Shown: positions 56,009 to 63,289, counted from the first letter of the stretch. The stretch: 64,000 bases of DNA from Chordicoccus furentiruminis (GCF_019355395.1 NZ_CP048829.1:3017001-3081000); one strand, 5' to 3'. Numbers and translations: made by a program. Notes: generated by a model from the letters alone, not told the origin.

Positions 56009-56992
56009 ATGCTACAGAAATTAAAAGAACGCTACCACATATCCAGAATGATTCGAAACGCAATCAATACTTACCCAGATGGTATTTGCTTCGCAGCGAC
56101 AGATGGCAGACCGATTCTAGCAAACAAAAAAATTAACGATGTGTGCTATGAGCTGACCGGGCATACGATCACAAATGCAACGGCAATGTGGCAGACACTT
56201 ATGCTTAAGGCGCTCCCACAAAGCCATGAAGATACCAAAGAGGCAGAGTCTATCCTGTGCAGAATCGAGGATGGGACAGTTTGGCAATTTCAAAGAAGAT
56301 TGCTTCAGGTGAATAAATCTCAGATCACGCAGTATGAGGCGTCGGATATTACAGAGCTATACGAATACAGAAACAGACTCGAGGAAAACAATCGTCGTGT
56401 AGCGGAGCTTCATAACAGGCAGAGGGAGTTGCTGAGGAACATCGTCCAGAATAATCTGGACAAAGAACTGCTCGGCGCCAAGATGCGGATACATGATGTT
56501 TTTGGGCGGCTTCTAATTATGACAAAAAATGTGCTGACGGAAGACAACGATGAACAGAATGAATGGGAGCTCTTCTCCGCCTGGGAAAATGTGATTGCAG
56601 ATATGGAAAATGCGGCGGTTGCTACCGAGACAAGAGAAGTCTCTCCGCAAAAAGAACTGATTCAAGTAGCAGATCTGATTGGTTGTCGGGTAGAATTTCA
56701 AGGAAGACAGCCCCCAGAACGTAAAGCATTATTGTTGTTATACGCTGCTATTCGGGAGGCGCTCACCAATGCAGTAAAACATGCCGGAGCAGATAAGCTG
56801 ACGATTTCCGTTTCTGAGAACAATGGCCGGTATGATGTAGAAATACGAAATAATGGGCGAGCCGTCAATCCGCCGATTCAGGAGGGTGGAGGCTTAAGTA
56901 GCCTGAGAAAAAGATTGGAACAGGATGGTGCGACAATGAGCTATCGCTATAACGGCGCTGTCACGCTCATTCTGACAATTCCAAAGGAGTAG
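56009..56992 (+). CDS. cytoplasmic histidine kinase, NarL type
   Basis: The 327-residue soluble protein has a PAS-like domain (~15-110; SYP-like start, DGICFAATDGRPILANKKIN), a DHp helix with RIHDVFGRLL (phosphoacceptor His in an HD motif, as in HisKA_3), and an HATPase domain: REALTNAVKHAGAD (N box), NNGR, and EGGGLSSLRKRLE (G box). No transmembrane segment is seen, so input probably comes from the 7TM protein encoded just before it. The ATG at 56009 is one base after the previous stop. Confidence 0.88.
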   Translation: MLQKLKERYHISRMIRNAINTYPDGICFAATDGRPILANKKINDVCYELTGHTITNATAMWQTLMLKALPQSHEDTKEAESILCRIEDGTVWQFQRRLLQVNKSQITQYEASDITELYEYRNRLEENNRRVAELHNRQRELLRNIVQNNLDKELLGAKMRIHDVFGRLLIMTKNVLTEDNDEQNEWELFSAWENVIADMENAAVATETREVSPQKELIQVADLIGCRVEFQGRQPPERKALLLLYAAIREALTNAVKHAGADKLTISVSENNGRYDVEIRNNGRAVNPPIQEGGGLSSLRKRLEQDGATMSYRYNGAVTLILTIPKE

Positions 56993-56995
56993 TTT

Positions 56996-57619
56996 ATGGT
57001 AAATGTATTAATTGTGGAGGATTCCAGGATATCCAGAGAAGCCTTTGAAAGACATCTTTCCGCTTCCCCGGAATACTTTGTAATAGCCTCTATTGAGAAT
57101 GCAGCAAACGCTGAGATTGCATGCATACGAAATAAAATAGATTTGATTTTAATGGATGTCTGTACAGTAGACGATGAATCCGGCCTTGTGGCAGCGGCAA
57201 AAATTAAAAGGAATTATCCGCATGTGAAGGTCATTATTATGACTTCTATGCCGGAACACTCTTTTATTCAGAAAGCAAAGGACAGTGGCTGTGACAGTTT
57301 CTGGTACAAGGAACAAGGAAATATTTCCCTTCTCGAAATCTGTGACCGAACAATGAATGGTGAATTTGTTTGGCCGGACAACAGCCCAACGATAATAATC
57401 GGTTTGGCGAAAAGCGACGAATTTACGGATCGGGAATTGGATGTGATTCGCGCTTTAGCGACAGGATATCGTTATGAAGAAATGGCAGCGGTATTGTATA
57501 TGTCGCCGAACACGGTCAAATACCACGTGAAGAACATCTTGCAGAAAACCGGTTTCCGCAGTACGATCCAGCTCGTTGCCGAAGTTGTAGAAAAGCGATT
57601 GGTTCTGCCAAAATACTGA
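56996..57619 (+). CDS. response regulator, NarL/LuxR type
   Basis: The 207-residue regulator has a receiver domain (VLIVEDSRISREAF, LILMDVCTVDDESG with the phospho-Asp, VIIMTSMPEHSFI) and a C-terminal LuxR-type HTH (FTDRELDVIRALATGYRYEEMAAVLYMSPNTVKYHVKNIL). The canonical D-x-x-M region is intact. It starts three bases after the kinase gene. Targets are likely the small membrane protein and lipoprotein genes that follow; this is inferred from position. Confidence 0.92.
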   Translation: MVNVLIVEDSRISREAFERHLSASPEYFVIASIENAANAEIACIRNKIDLILMDVCTVDDESGLVAAAKIKRNYPHVKVIIMTSMPEHSFIQKAKDSGCDSFWYKEQGNISLLEICDRTMNGEFVWPDNSPTIIIGLAKSDEFTDRELDVIRALATGYRYEEMAAVLYMSPNTVKYHVKNILQKTGFRSTIQLVAEVVEKRLVLPKY

Positions 57620-57628
57620 ATATATGCA

Positions 57629-57679
57629 AAAAATCCGCCTCACACGAAAAATTATACTTTTGTGTGGGGCGGATTTTTA
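57629..57679 (+). terminator. strong terminator after the response regulator
   Basis: AAAAATCCGCCTCACAC pairs with GTGTGGGGCGGATTTTT (17 bp, one G-U). Confidence 0.93.
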
Positions 57680-57752
57680 TGTTCAGAGATAAAATGTTGG
57701 AGATGATAGGTTTACTTGCCATACAACTATGAATACGAGAGGAAGATGAACT

Positions 57753-57989
57753 ATGAGAAAGACTTATGCGTACAATTCTATCATTATCGGGGTGCTGGTT
57801 GGACTGCTGGCTTGGGTATCTACGGAGAATGTGGTTCTGGGCATTCTGGCCTGCGTCGGAGTTTCTATCGTCGGCTTTGTAATTATTCGAATCATTGAGA
57901 AAGCCATTGGTAAAGGTGTCGATGCGGCGGCCGATGTGGCGGCAAAGGCGTATCGGAAGCATAAGGAACAGAATGGAGACAAGAAGTAA
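57753..57989 (+). CDS. small membrane protein (pair 1)
   Basis: The 78-residue protein has two transmembrane helices (about 8-26 and 28-48) and a basic, Lys/Asp-rich tail (AYRKHKEQNGDKK). No family was recognised. Its stop overlaps the following lipoprotein start as TAATG, so the two are coupled. A degenerate copy of its 3' end lies at 58310-58357. Confidence 0.7.
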   Translation: MRKTYAYNSIIIGVLVGLLAWVSTENVVLGILACVGVSIVGFVIIRIIEKAIGKGVDAAADVAAKAYRKHKEQNGDKK

Positions 57990-58309
57990 TGAACGGGATA
58001 AAAATACGACGCGCACTTTGCCTTTGTATGATTCTTATTCTGCTTTCTCTACTGCTCACAGCTTGTGGTGACAATAAACTTAGTGGTACATATTATTCCA
58101 CTGATGGTATTTCGCAGATGTTCACATTCAAAGGTGATACAGTAACGATGTCGGCCTTCGGCATTAACGCCACCGGAACATATAAGATTGATGGTGACAA
58201 GATCACAATCAGCTATTCGTTGTTTGGAATACCGTATGATTGGCAGCAATCATTTTCTAAGTCCGGCGATTCGATTTATATCGGCGGTACGCAGTTTATC
58301 AAGGAATAG
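57989..58309 (+). CDS. small lipoprotein (pair 1)
   Basis: The 106-residue protein has a signal peptide with lipobox LLLTAC, then a beta-rich domain: SGTYYSTDGISQMFTFKGDTV and ITISYSLFGIPYDWQQSFS. This YxG-type sheet resembles DUF5640-like small lipoproteins, but I cannot name the family with confidence. It is coupled to the preceding membrane protein. Confidence 0.72.
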   Translation: MNGIKIRRALCLCMILILLSLLLTACGDNKLSGTYYSTDGISQMFTFKGDTVTMSAFGINATGTYKIDGDKITISYSLFGIPYDWQQSFSKSGDSIYIGGTQFIKE

Positions 58310-58357
58310 GCGGAAGTATGCCGGAAGCACAAGTCGCAGAACGGAGGTAAAAGGTAA
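58310..58357 (+). pseudogene. 3' remnant of a duplicated small membrane protein gene (pair 2)
   Basis: The frame reads AEVCRKHKSQNGGKR-stop, matching the tail AKAYRKHKEQNGDKK of the gene at 57753. Its TAA overlaps the next ATG (TAATG), the same junction as in pair 1. Confidence 0.65.
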
Positions 58358-58570
58358 TGCGCAACACGATTAATAAAAGGACGGCGCTTACTGTGACTGT
58401 GCATGGCTGTCTTAATGATCACTTCCCTTAGTGCATGTAAATCGAAAGACAGCGCAACCGTCAGTGCGACGGAAAGTTCGGATTCTACTGATACTGTGGA
58501 AGAAAAATCGGAAAACGGAAACTGGCCCTATGTTTTTTCTCCATATTGGAGACAAGCCTTATTTAGATAT
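58357..58570 (+). pseudogene. frameshifted lipoprotein gene interrupted by an IS (pair 2)
   Basis: The ATG at 58357 gives MRNTINKRTALTVTV, the start of a signal peptide, but the frame ends at a TAG near 58431. In the next frame MAVLMITSLSACKSKDSA continues the signal peptide and lipobox (LSAC), so a one-base change has broken the gene. The IS at 58571 then cuts it at residue ~55. Confidence 0.65.
58563..58570 (+). repeat. 8-bp target site duplication, left copy
   Basis: TTAGATAT; the right copy is at 60482-60489. Confidence 0.9.
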
Positions 58571-58581
58571 GGTAGTGTCAA

Positions 58582-58895
58582 GTCATCTATGAAAACCCAG
58601 AGCCAAAGAAAAAGGCTCCAACGAACCTTGAAAATCTGTAGATATAGTCTGCTGAAGGCTCTCCGAGGGCTTAGGGCGCTGCCCTAAGAACCGGCAAGGG
58701 ACTCGTCCCTTGACCCGGATCCTGGGCTCCGCCCAGACCCGTCCTCGCCGGAAGCAGGGAAAGGCGCAGCGGCCCCTTTCCCTTTACAAGAGGATCATCC
58801 GTGAACCTTATGTCAAGGGACTTTCGCGGCATATCCTCGCGGCTGAAGCCGCTCCGGTATTCCGCGGTTCCCTTGACAACGGTTCCGCTCTCTGC
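58582..58895. other. hairpin-rich non-coding end of the IS
   Basis: Several GC-rich stems in a row: CTTAGGGCGCTGCCCTAAG (58669-58687), AAGGGACTCGTCCCTT, TGGGCTCCGCCCA, and a longer GTCAAGGGA ... TCCCTTGAC pair (58814-58879). They may isolate the element from flanking transcription. Confidence 0.6.
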
Positions 58896-60350
58896 TTATC
58901 CGGCAGCCTCCTGCATCTTTTTAATGGTCTGCTGGCCAAGGAAGATCAACAGCTGCCATTTTCCCGGCATGTTTTCGCCGTTTGCAATGATGTCATTACG
59001 AACCGGCGGCTGGAATTTATGCAGTTTATGCGGCCGCAGAAAGTTGTAGTAAGCCACCCATAGCGCGAGGTCGTAGTTGGCACCATCGTAGTTATTGAAG
59101 CCGTTAGTGGGGCGATAGGAGGTCTTATAAGTGCGGTTGAGACGTTCGATCATCTGCTTATAAGGCCGGAATTCCGTAGAAACAGCATCATCGTTTGTAA
59201 GGCCGAGGACCTGGGTAATCTCAAACTTGAACTTCTCACCAAACTCATGGAAGAATTGCTGGGCGGCGAGAGGATAGGCACTATAACCATCCGCGATGAA
59301 ACGGAAGTTCCCGGGAAGTTTTTTTAGATGCTGAAAGGCCATGCGCATGGCCATGATGCAGGGACCGACACTGCGGCTGTCAGATACCTGATAGCCGATC
59401 ACAGCCCGGGTTGCCGCATTGATGATCAGCCAGATAAAGCCTTTGATGCCGCGGACTTTGATGTAAGTCTCATCAGCAACAAAGGCAGAGCCCTTTTCGT
59501 AAGGGTATGTATCAACAAACGGTTTCACGCAGACGGCGGCAGTCTTACAGTAGTTGGCAACCATCTGGTGGGATATGGAGATGCCGTGGATGTCCTTCAG
59601 GGCCTGCACGGTTTTGCGTAGTGACAGGCCGAGATTCACCCGGTAGGAAAGACACAGGGACATGATATAAGCATTGTTTTTGCTGAATTTCAGCGAGGAC
59701 GCATTCTTCGGCAGGGTGGTGATGTCCATCTTGAAGAAATCGATCGTGAACTCACGGTAGATGTAATGCAGCTTATACTTGTTTTTACCATAATCCTCGT
59801 CCAGATCTGCCCTGTCAACCTTCTTAAGGTTGTGCAGGTAGTAAGGGCATTTAGGATTCACGCATTTATGGATGATGAAGTGCTTCCGGTCTTTCTTACG
59901 AACCAGCGCATGGGAGCAGTAAGGACACTTGAGGGAAAGGGTTTTGGAGAAACGGTTCTCATCTGGCGAAAAGAGGGTTCCGCAGACCTTGCACATCAAC
60001 TGGCCGGCTTTGCCGTTGTTACGGTACAGGTAAGGCTGAGGCGCTTTGCAGGCGGGGCAGGTGCAATGCTCCGGGATATCGCACTCAGAGCGGCGGCGGA
60101 CAGGCTGAACGGGTTTTCCGTATTTCCACGCGTAGTAGCGATTGAGATCCTGCCAGTCCCAATCCTGGTGATGGTAGATGATCCTGGGAAGCTGGTCCAC
60201 CTTGAATTTCTGATACCTGGGGGAATGGGAATCATCAAAGGTCCACTGCTTAAGCGGGATATATCTGCAGATAAAGTTAACCAGCCAGCAGTTTTGCTGA
60301 TAAAGCTGATGGCACAACTGAAGAAGATAAAGTATAATGTTCACGAGCAT
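58896..60350 (-). CDS. DDE transposase with zinc ribbon
   Basis: The 484-residue transposase has an N-terminal region with several CxxC pairs (CTCPACKAP, CKVCGTLF, KCPYCSHAL), then the RNase-H-like DDE domain: VADETYIKVRGIKGFIWLIIN (first Asp), RFIADGYSAYPLAAQ (second Asp), and KQMIERLNRTYKTSYRP (Glu). The DETY...DGYSAY...ERLNR pattern and the 8-bp target duplication point to the IS6/IS240-like group. It looks intact. Confidence 0.88.
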   Translation of the reverse strand: MLVNIILYLLQLCHQLYQQNCWLVNFICRYIPLKQWTFDDSHSPRYQKFKVDQLPRIIYHHQDWDWQDLNRYYAWKYGKPVQPVRRRSECDIPEHCTCPACKAPQPYLYRNNGKAGQLMCKVCGTLFSPDENRFSKTLSLKCPYCSHALVRKKDRKHFIIHKCVNPKCPYYLHNLKKVDRADLDEDYGKNKYKLHYIYREFTIDFFKMDITTLPKNASSLKFSKNNAYIMSLCLSYRVNLGLSLRKTVQALKDIHGISISHQMVANYCKTAAVCVKPFVDTYPYEKGSAFVADETYIKVRGIKGFIWLIINAATRAVIGYQVSDSRSVGPCIMAMRMAFQHLKKLPGNFRFIADGYSAYPLAAQQFFHEFGEKFKFEITQVLGLTNDDAVSTEFRPYKQMIERLNRTYKTSYRPTNGFNNYDGANYDLALWVAYYNFLRPHKLHKFQPPVRNDIIANGENMPGKWQLLIFLGQQTIKKMQEAAG

Positions 60351-60481
60351 TGCCTCTTTTGTGTAGTGAAGGTTTGGTCGCTGACATTATACCAAAAAGG
60401 GAGGACAATGCTCTTTTTATTTGCACCTCCCGTAAAATCAAGAGATTCGCACTATAAACAGGTGGTGAATTTGACACTACC

Positions 60482-60489
60482 TTAGATAT
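60482..60489 (+). repeat. 8-bp target site duplication, right copy
   Basis: TTAGATAT, identical to 58563-58570. Confidence 0.9.
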
Positions 60490-60504
60490 TTTGGAGGTCT
60501 AATT

Positions 60505-60984
60505 ATGATTTGGTTTGTTTTGCTTATTGTAGCCGCAGTGATGGGCGTGGTGATTTATTTCGCTATGAAATCCCACAATAAGATGGTAGCTGACGGCAAG
60601 ATTATTAGCAGACGCACAAATTTCATGGAGAGCGCCGAGGAGTTCACTCTTTCAGCGGTCGATCCCGCACGGGTTACCGAGGCGGTCAAAGCAATAGACT
60701 ATGCCGAAATGCGTACAAAGATGCAAGGCAGCAACGAACAGCAGCTTTTCAAATTTACCGGCAGCACTTGGTCGGCACAGCTTCATAAGCTTAGAGATAA
60801 CGGCACGCAGGTTGTATATCGTTTTGAGTTTACCAACTGGAAAACACATAATGGAATGCCGCAGGACGGCCTAAACATGAACAAGCTGACGACTGCCGTG
60901 GAGAAGATATTCTTGAGTCTAGATCCCAATACACAGGTACGGACGGTTCCGCTGGAGTTTAAGACCAAACACAGCATTTTGTAA
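60505..60984 (+). CDS. membrane-anchored protein of unknown function
   Basis: The 159-residue protein has one N-terminal transmembrane helix (2-20) and a cytoplasmic- or exterior-facing soluble domain (SAEEFTLSAVDPARVTEAVKAIDY, FTGSTWSAQLHKLRDNG, VVYRFEFTNWKTHNG). No family could be named. GGAGG is just upstream of the ATG. With the IS removed, the broken lipoprotein frame would run into this ATG in frame, so the original junction is uncertain. Confidence 0.65.
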   Translation: MIWFVLLIVAAVMGVVIYFAMKSHNKMVADGKIISRRTNFMESAEEFTLSAVDPARVTEAVKAIDYAEMRTKMQGSNEQQLFKFTGSTWSAQLHKLRDNGTQVVYRFEFTNWKTHNGMPQDGLNMNKLTTAVEKIFLSLDPNTQVRTVPLEFKTKHSIL

Positions 60985-60996
60985 GGAGGATCAAAC

Positions 60997-61194
60997 ATGT
61001 CCGATGGTATGATAGTCGCTTTGGCTTTTGTTTGTATAGGCTTGCTGGTGGTAGTGGTTGGCTTTATTGGAAACAAGATCGTAGATAAAGGATCGGATGC
61101 AATTCGCAACAAAGCTGTGCGCAAGAAGAATTTAGGGAATCCGAGCGAACCGGAAAGCCTTGCGGATCGCTTCGAGAACGGCCGGAAATTATGA
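60997..61194 (+). CDS. small membrane protein (pair 3)
   Basis: The 65-residue protein has one transmembrane helix (about 6-25) followed by a charged tail. AAGGAGG precedes the ATG. It overlaps the following lipoprotein gene by four bases, the same membrane-protein plus lipoprotein layout as at 57753-58309, although the sequence is not clearly similar. Confidence 0.62.
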   Translation: MSDGMIVALAFVCIGLLVVVVGFIGNKIVDKGSDAIRNKAVRKKNLGNPSEPESLADRFENGRKL

Positions 61195-61490
61195 TGAAAT
61201 ATGCAAAAATTATTACCCTCCTATTGGCAGTGTTTATGGCTCTGTCGCTCTCGGCATGCGGCAAGAAAATGAGCGAGGAAGAAATGGAAGAGGCTTGCGT
61301 CAACGCAAGGCCATCGATTGTACCAGCAATCCAATCAGGAGGTCTAATGCAATTAAAAGGCATCTTATGCACCTATGCACTAGAATACAACCAGGATTAT
61401 CCCGGTCAGGATCCGTTCGCGGAGATTCTCGCAGATTATCGTATGCAGCAACCGGGCGCGAATCCTATCATAATGTTTACATTGATCTAA
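61191..61490 (+). CDS. lipoprotein, probably truncated and fused (pair 3)
   Basis: The 99-residue product has a signal peptide with lipobox LSLSAC, then KKMSEEEMEEACVNARPSIVPAIQSGG. It ends shortly after the point where sequence switches to a helicase fragment (near 61460), so its C-terminus may not be original. Confidence 0.6.
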   Translation: MMKYAKIITLLLAVFMALSLSACGKKMSEEEMEEACVNARPSIVPAIQSGGLMQLKGILCTYALEYNQDYPGQDPFAEILADYRMQQPGANPIIMFTLI

Positions 61491-61837
61491 GTAGAAAGAC
61501 TAGCCGACAGCTAGCTAATATTGCGATAGTAAAGCAGAAAATAGAAGAAGATTTCGTAAGTTTCAAGTTGCGTATGTTCTTCCAACTGATGCTGGACTAT
61601 TCCATTTTGAATGAGGATGAGTACTACGAAATCCTTTATGGCACGACCGATAGGAAGAAAATATATCTTGTAAAGACGGGTTTAACGATCAATTTGATCA
61701 ATCGGCTAGAGAAAGACGACCAGTTAAAGAACATCACATTCGACAGAAATGGAAATCTTGCTACGAATGATTTGTTTGATGATTACCTAAAAGAAGCTGA
61801 TGATTTTTATAGGTTTGAGCTAAGCCGCTTTCTATGA
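61466..61837 (+). pseudogene. C-terminal fragment of a helicase-like protein
   Basis: In a different frame from the lipoprotein, about 123 residues read HNVYIDLSRKTS, FKLRMFFQLMLDYSILNEDEYY, INLINRLEKDDQLKNI and DDFYRFELSRFL. This matches my recollection of the C-termini of large DEAD/DEAH helicases found on mobile islands. No start or N-terminal motor domain is present. Family assignment is moderate. Confidence 0.5.
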
Positions 61838-61911
61838 TTCCGATAGCATCTTGAACTTTAATGATCTGAAAATAAGATCAAAAAGCGTTAAACTCATGCT
61901 TTTATAGTTTT

Positions 61912-61939
61912 TTGGAAAGGATTATCTTACTTATATAAT
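61912..61939 (+). promoter_or_regulatory. promoter of the leader ORF / acetyltransferase
   Basis: TTGGAA (61912-61917), 16-bp spacer, TATAAT (61934-61939). Confidence 0.6.
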
Positions 61940-61956
61940 TAAACGGGAGACTCGAC

Positions 61957-62037
61957 ATGTTCGAGAAAATAAGTTGGTGGATACATGCATTATGGGGGCG
62001 ATATAAGCTCTGTAGGAAACTGAGGAAAATGCCCTAA
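61957..62037 (+). CDS. 26-residue cationic leader peptide candidate
   Basis: ATG at 61957 with GGGAG 7 bases upstream. The peptide is MFEKISWWIHALWGRYKLCR followed by KLRKMP: three Trp in the first half and seven Lys or Arg overall. It may be a regulatory leader for the resistance-type gene behind it, or a small membrane-active peptide. Its size makes chance occurrence possible. Confidence 0.4.
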   Translation: MFEKISWWIHALWGRYKLCRKLRKMP

Positions 62038-62123
62038 ACCCCAGTTCGTTAAGCGTCGACCGCGTAGAATTATGCCCCGCCAGCCATTATAATAGAAATA
62101 AAACCAGAATAATGAGGTAATAA

Positions 62124-62765
62124 ATGAAGGACGGAAAACATCCAGATCCGAATGCGGTGCATCCGATTGCGGGATACAATAAGGAAATCTACGTAAAGCC
62201 AACAATCAGGAATCCGAATATTGTAGTCGGCGACTTTACTTATATTGCGGATTCCGAATTCGAAAGTCATGTGACCCATCTTTATGAGTGGAATGGAGAC
62301 AAACTAATTATTGGAAAGTTCTGTCAGATTGCGGCCGGAGTTGAGTTCGTGATGAATGGCGCAAATCATCAGATGAATGCCGTATCGACATTTCCGTTCT
62401 ACACGCTTGAGGGTTGGGATATGGAGCCTCCAAAACCATCTGACTTGCCACTTAAAGGCGATACGGTGGTTGGAAATGATGTGTGGATCGGCCAAGATGC
62501 CGTAATTCTTCCGGGTGTACATATAGGCGATGGCGCTATCATTGGTGCGAATTGCGTTGTTGGCAGAGATGTAGCTCCATATACGATTGTAATTGGGAAT
62601 CCGGCGCGTGATCTTCGCAATCGATTCGATGATGAGCTGATTGATCTATTGCTCCAGTTCAAGTGGTGGAATAAGAGTATTGACGAAATCAATACCCTCA
62701 TTCCGCTTCTTACGGATAGTGATTTAGAGAAAGTTAAAGCAGAGCTGAAGAATCGATTAAGCTAA
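62124..62765 (+). CDS. Vat/CatB-type xenobiotic O-acetyltransferase
   Basis: The 213-residue left-handed beta-helix enzyme resembles streptogramin A acetyltransferases. KLIIGKFCQIAAGVEFVMNGANHQM carries the catalytic His (in NGANH), and GDTVVGNDVWIGQDAVILPG, then VHIGDGAIIGANCVV are hexapeptide coils. The Trp-Trp near KWWNKSID matches the Vat C-terminus. Substrate is likely a streptogramin, chloramphenicol or another hydroxyl compound; sequence alone does not say which. GAGG precedes the ATG. Confidence 0.82.
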   Translation: MKDGKHPDPNAVHPIAGYNKEIYVKPTIRNPNIVVGDFTYIADSEFESHVTHLYEWNGDKLIIGKFCQIAAGVEFVMNGANHQMNAVSTFPFYTLEGWDMEPPKPSDLPLKGDTVVGNDVWIGQDAVILPGVHIGDGAIIGANCVVGRDVAPYTIVIGNPARDLRNRFDDELIDLLLQFKWWNKSIDEINTLIPLLTDSDLEKVKAELKNRLS

Positions 62766-62772
62766 TAGATTC

Positions 62773-63285
62773 TTATTTCTTCGGATACTCCCAGCTCTTG
62801 CGGATATAAATCCCGTTTTCTTTCAATACTTGCCGTACCGTACCGCAGTCGAGCCCTACTATGGTTCCGACCTCTTTTGGAGTCTTCATCTGCGCATACA
62901 GAGCTATCACCTTCTTGACGAGTTCAGGCTTCGTGGATGCTTTATGTGATACCTCTACGCCATTACGTTTTAATACTGCACTAATAGTACTTCTGTGACA
63001 CTCGAAGTCTTTGGCCAATTTATATACCGAGTCCCCGGACTGATATCTTTTGCATATGGCTTGGACTTCTAGTTCTGATAAACTTTTTTGCTTTTGCCGT
63101 ATGCGACATACTTCAGTCTCGCCATAGACATTTTGGCGTTTTGGTGATATATTATCTCTAGCTGGCGGGTTTGTTTTTTTGGCCAGATTGTCCAAATTGC
63201 TGCCAATATTCAGTGGATTGATGCTTTCTTTGAATTTCCGTATCTGTAGAAACGGGTTTGAATAAAGTTGCGATAGGTCCACCAA
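62773..63285 (-). CDS. helix-turn-helix protein crossing attR, likely recombinase C-terminal extension
   Basis: Frame open from the attR core into the island, stop at 62773; only TTG (63285) or GTG (63282) starts exist, both inside the core. About 170 residues: a linker, then LSELEVQAICKRYQSGDSVYKLAKDFECHRSTISAVLKRNG, a resolvase-type HTH, then a second HTH-like segment (KTPKEVGTIVGLDCGTVRQVL). In the excised circle it joins the serine recombinase fragment in frame. As it stands it may be unexpressed. Confidence 0.6.
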   Translation of the reverse strand: MVDLSQLYSNPFLQIRKFKESINPLNIGSNLDNLAKKTNPPARDNISPKRQNVYGETEVCRIRQKQKSLSELEVQAICKRYQSGDSVYKLAKDFECHRSTISAVLKRNGVEVSHKASTKPELVKKVIALYAQMKTPKEVGTIVGLDCGTVRQVLKENGIYIRKSWEYPKK

Positions 63286-63289
63286 AAGT
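63275..63289 (+). repeat. attR core
   Basis: AGGTCCACCAAAAGT, identical to 51563-51577. Confidence 0.88.

Larger units (their letters stand above)
58571..60481 (-). mobile_element. 1,911-bp insertion sequence (IS6/IS240-like DDE)
   Basis: Terminal inverted repeats GGTAGTGTCAA (58571-58581) and TTGACACTACC (60471-60481) are perfect, and an 8-bp duplication (TTAGATAT) flanks the element, showing a simple, recent insertion. It carries one transposase on the minus strand and a 314-nt hairpin-rich non-coding end. Confidence 0.93.
61838..62123 (+). other. leader region of the acetyltransferase gene
   Basis: It holds a promoter (61912-61939), a 26-codon ORF (61957-62037), and about 85 bases before the acetyltransferase gene. 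AAAAGC / GCTTTT (61880-61903) followed by a T run could end transcription from upstream. A second, weaker promoter (TAGAAT-17-TATAAT, ending 62092) is possible. Confidence 0.5.
51563..63289. mobile_element. genomic island integrated at ssrA
   Basis: About 11.7 kb lies between identical 15-bp cores. The content is AT-richer than the flanks, has two transposons, several gene fragments, and accessory genes. The inner flanks carry TTATTCAAACCC (51581-51592) and GGGTTTGAATAA (63254-63265), a perfect inverted repeat that would flank the core in a 51-bp attP of the excised circle. The only integrase trace is the recombinase fragment at the left end, so the island looks unable to excise on its own. 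Confidence 0.85.

Noticed and set aside
59766-60485. 239-codon frame on the + strand over the IS
   Set aside because: It is the complement of the DDE transposase gene and encodes nothing recognisable.
61160-61465. First 100 codons of the frame leading into the helicase fragment
   Set aside because: They overlap the small membrane protein and lipoprotein genes in another frame; only the part from about 61466 resembles a real protein.
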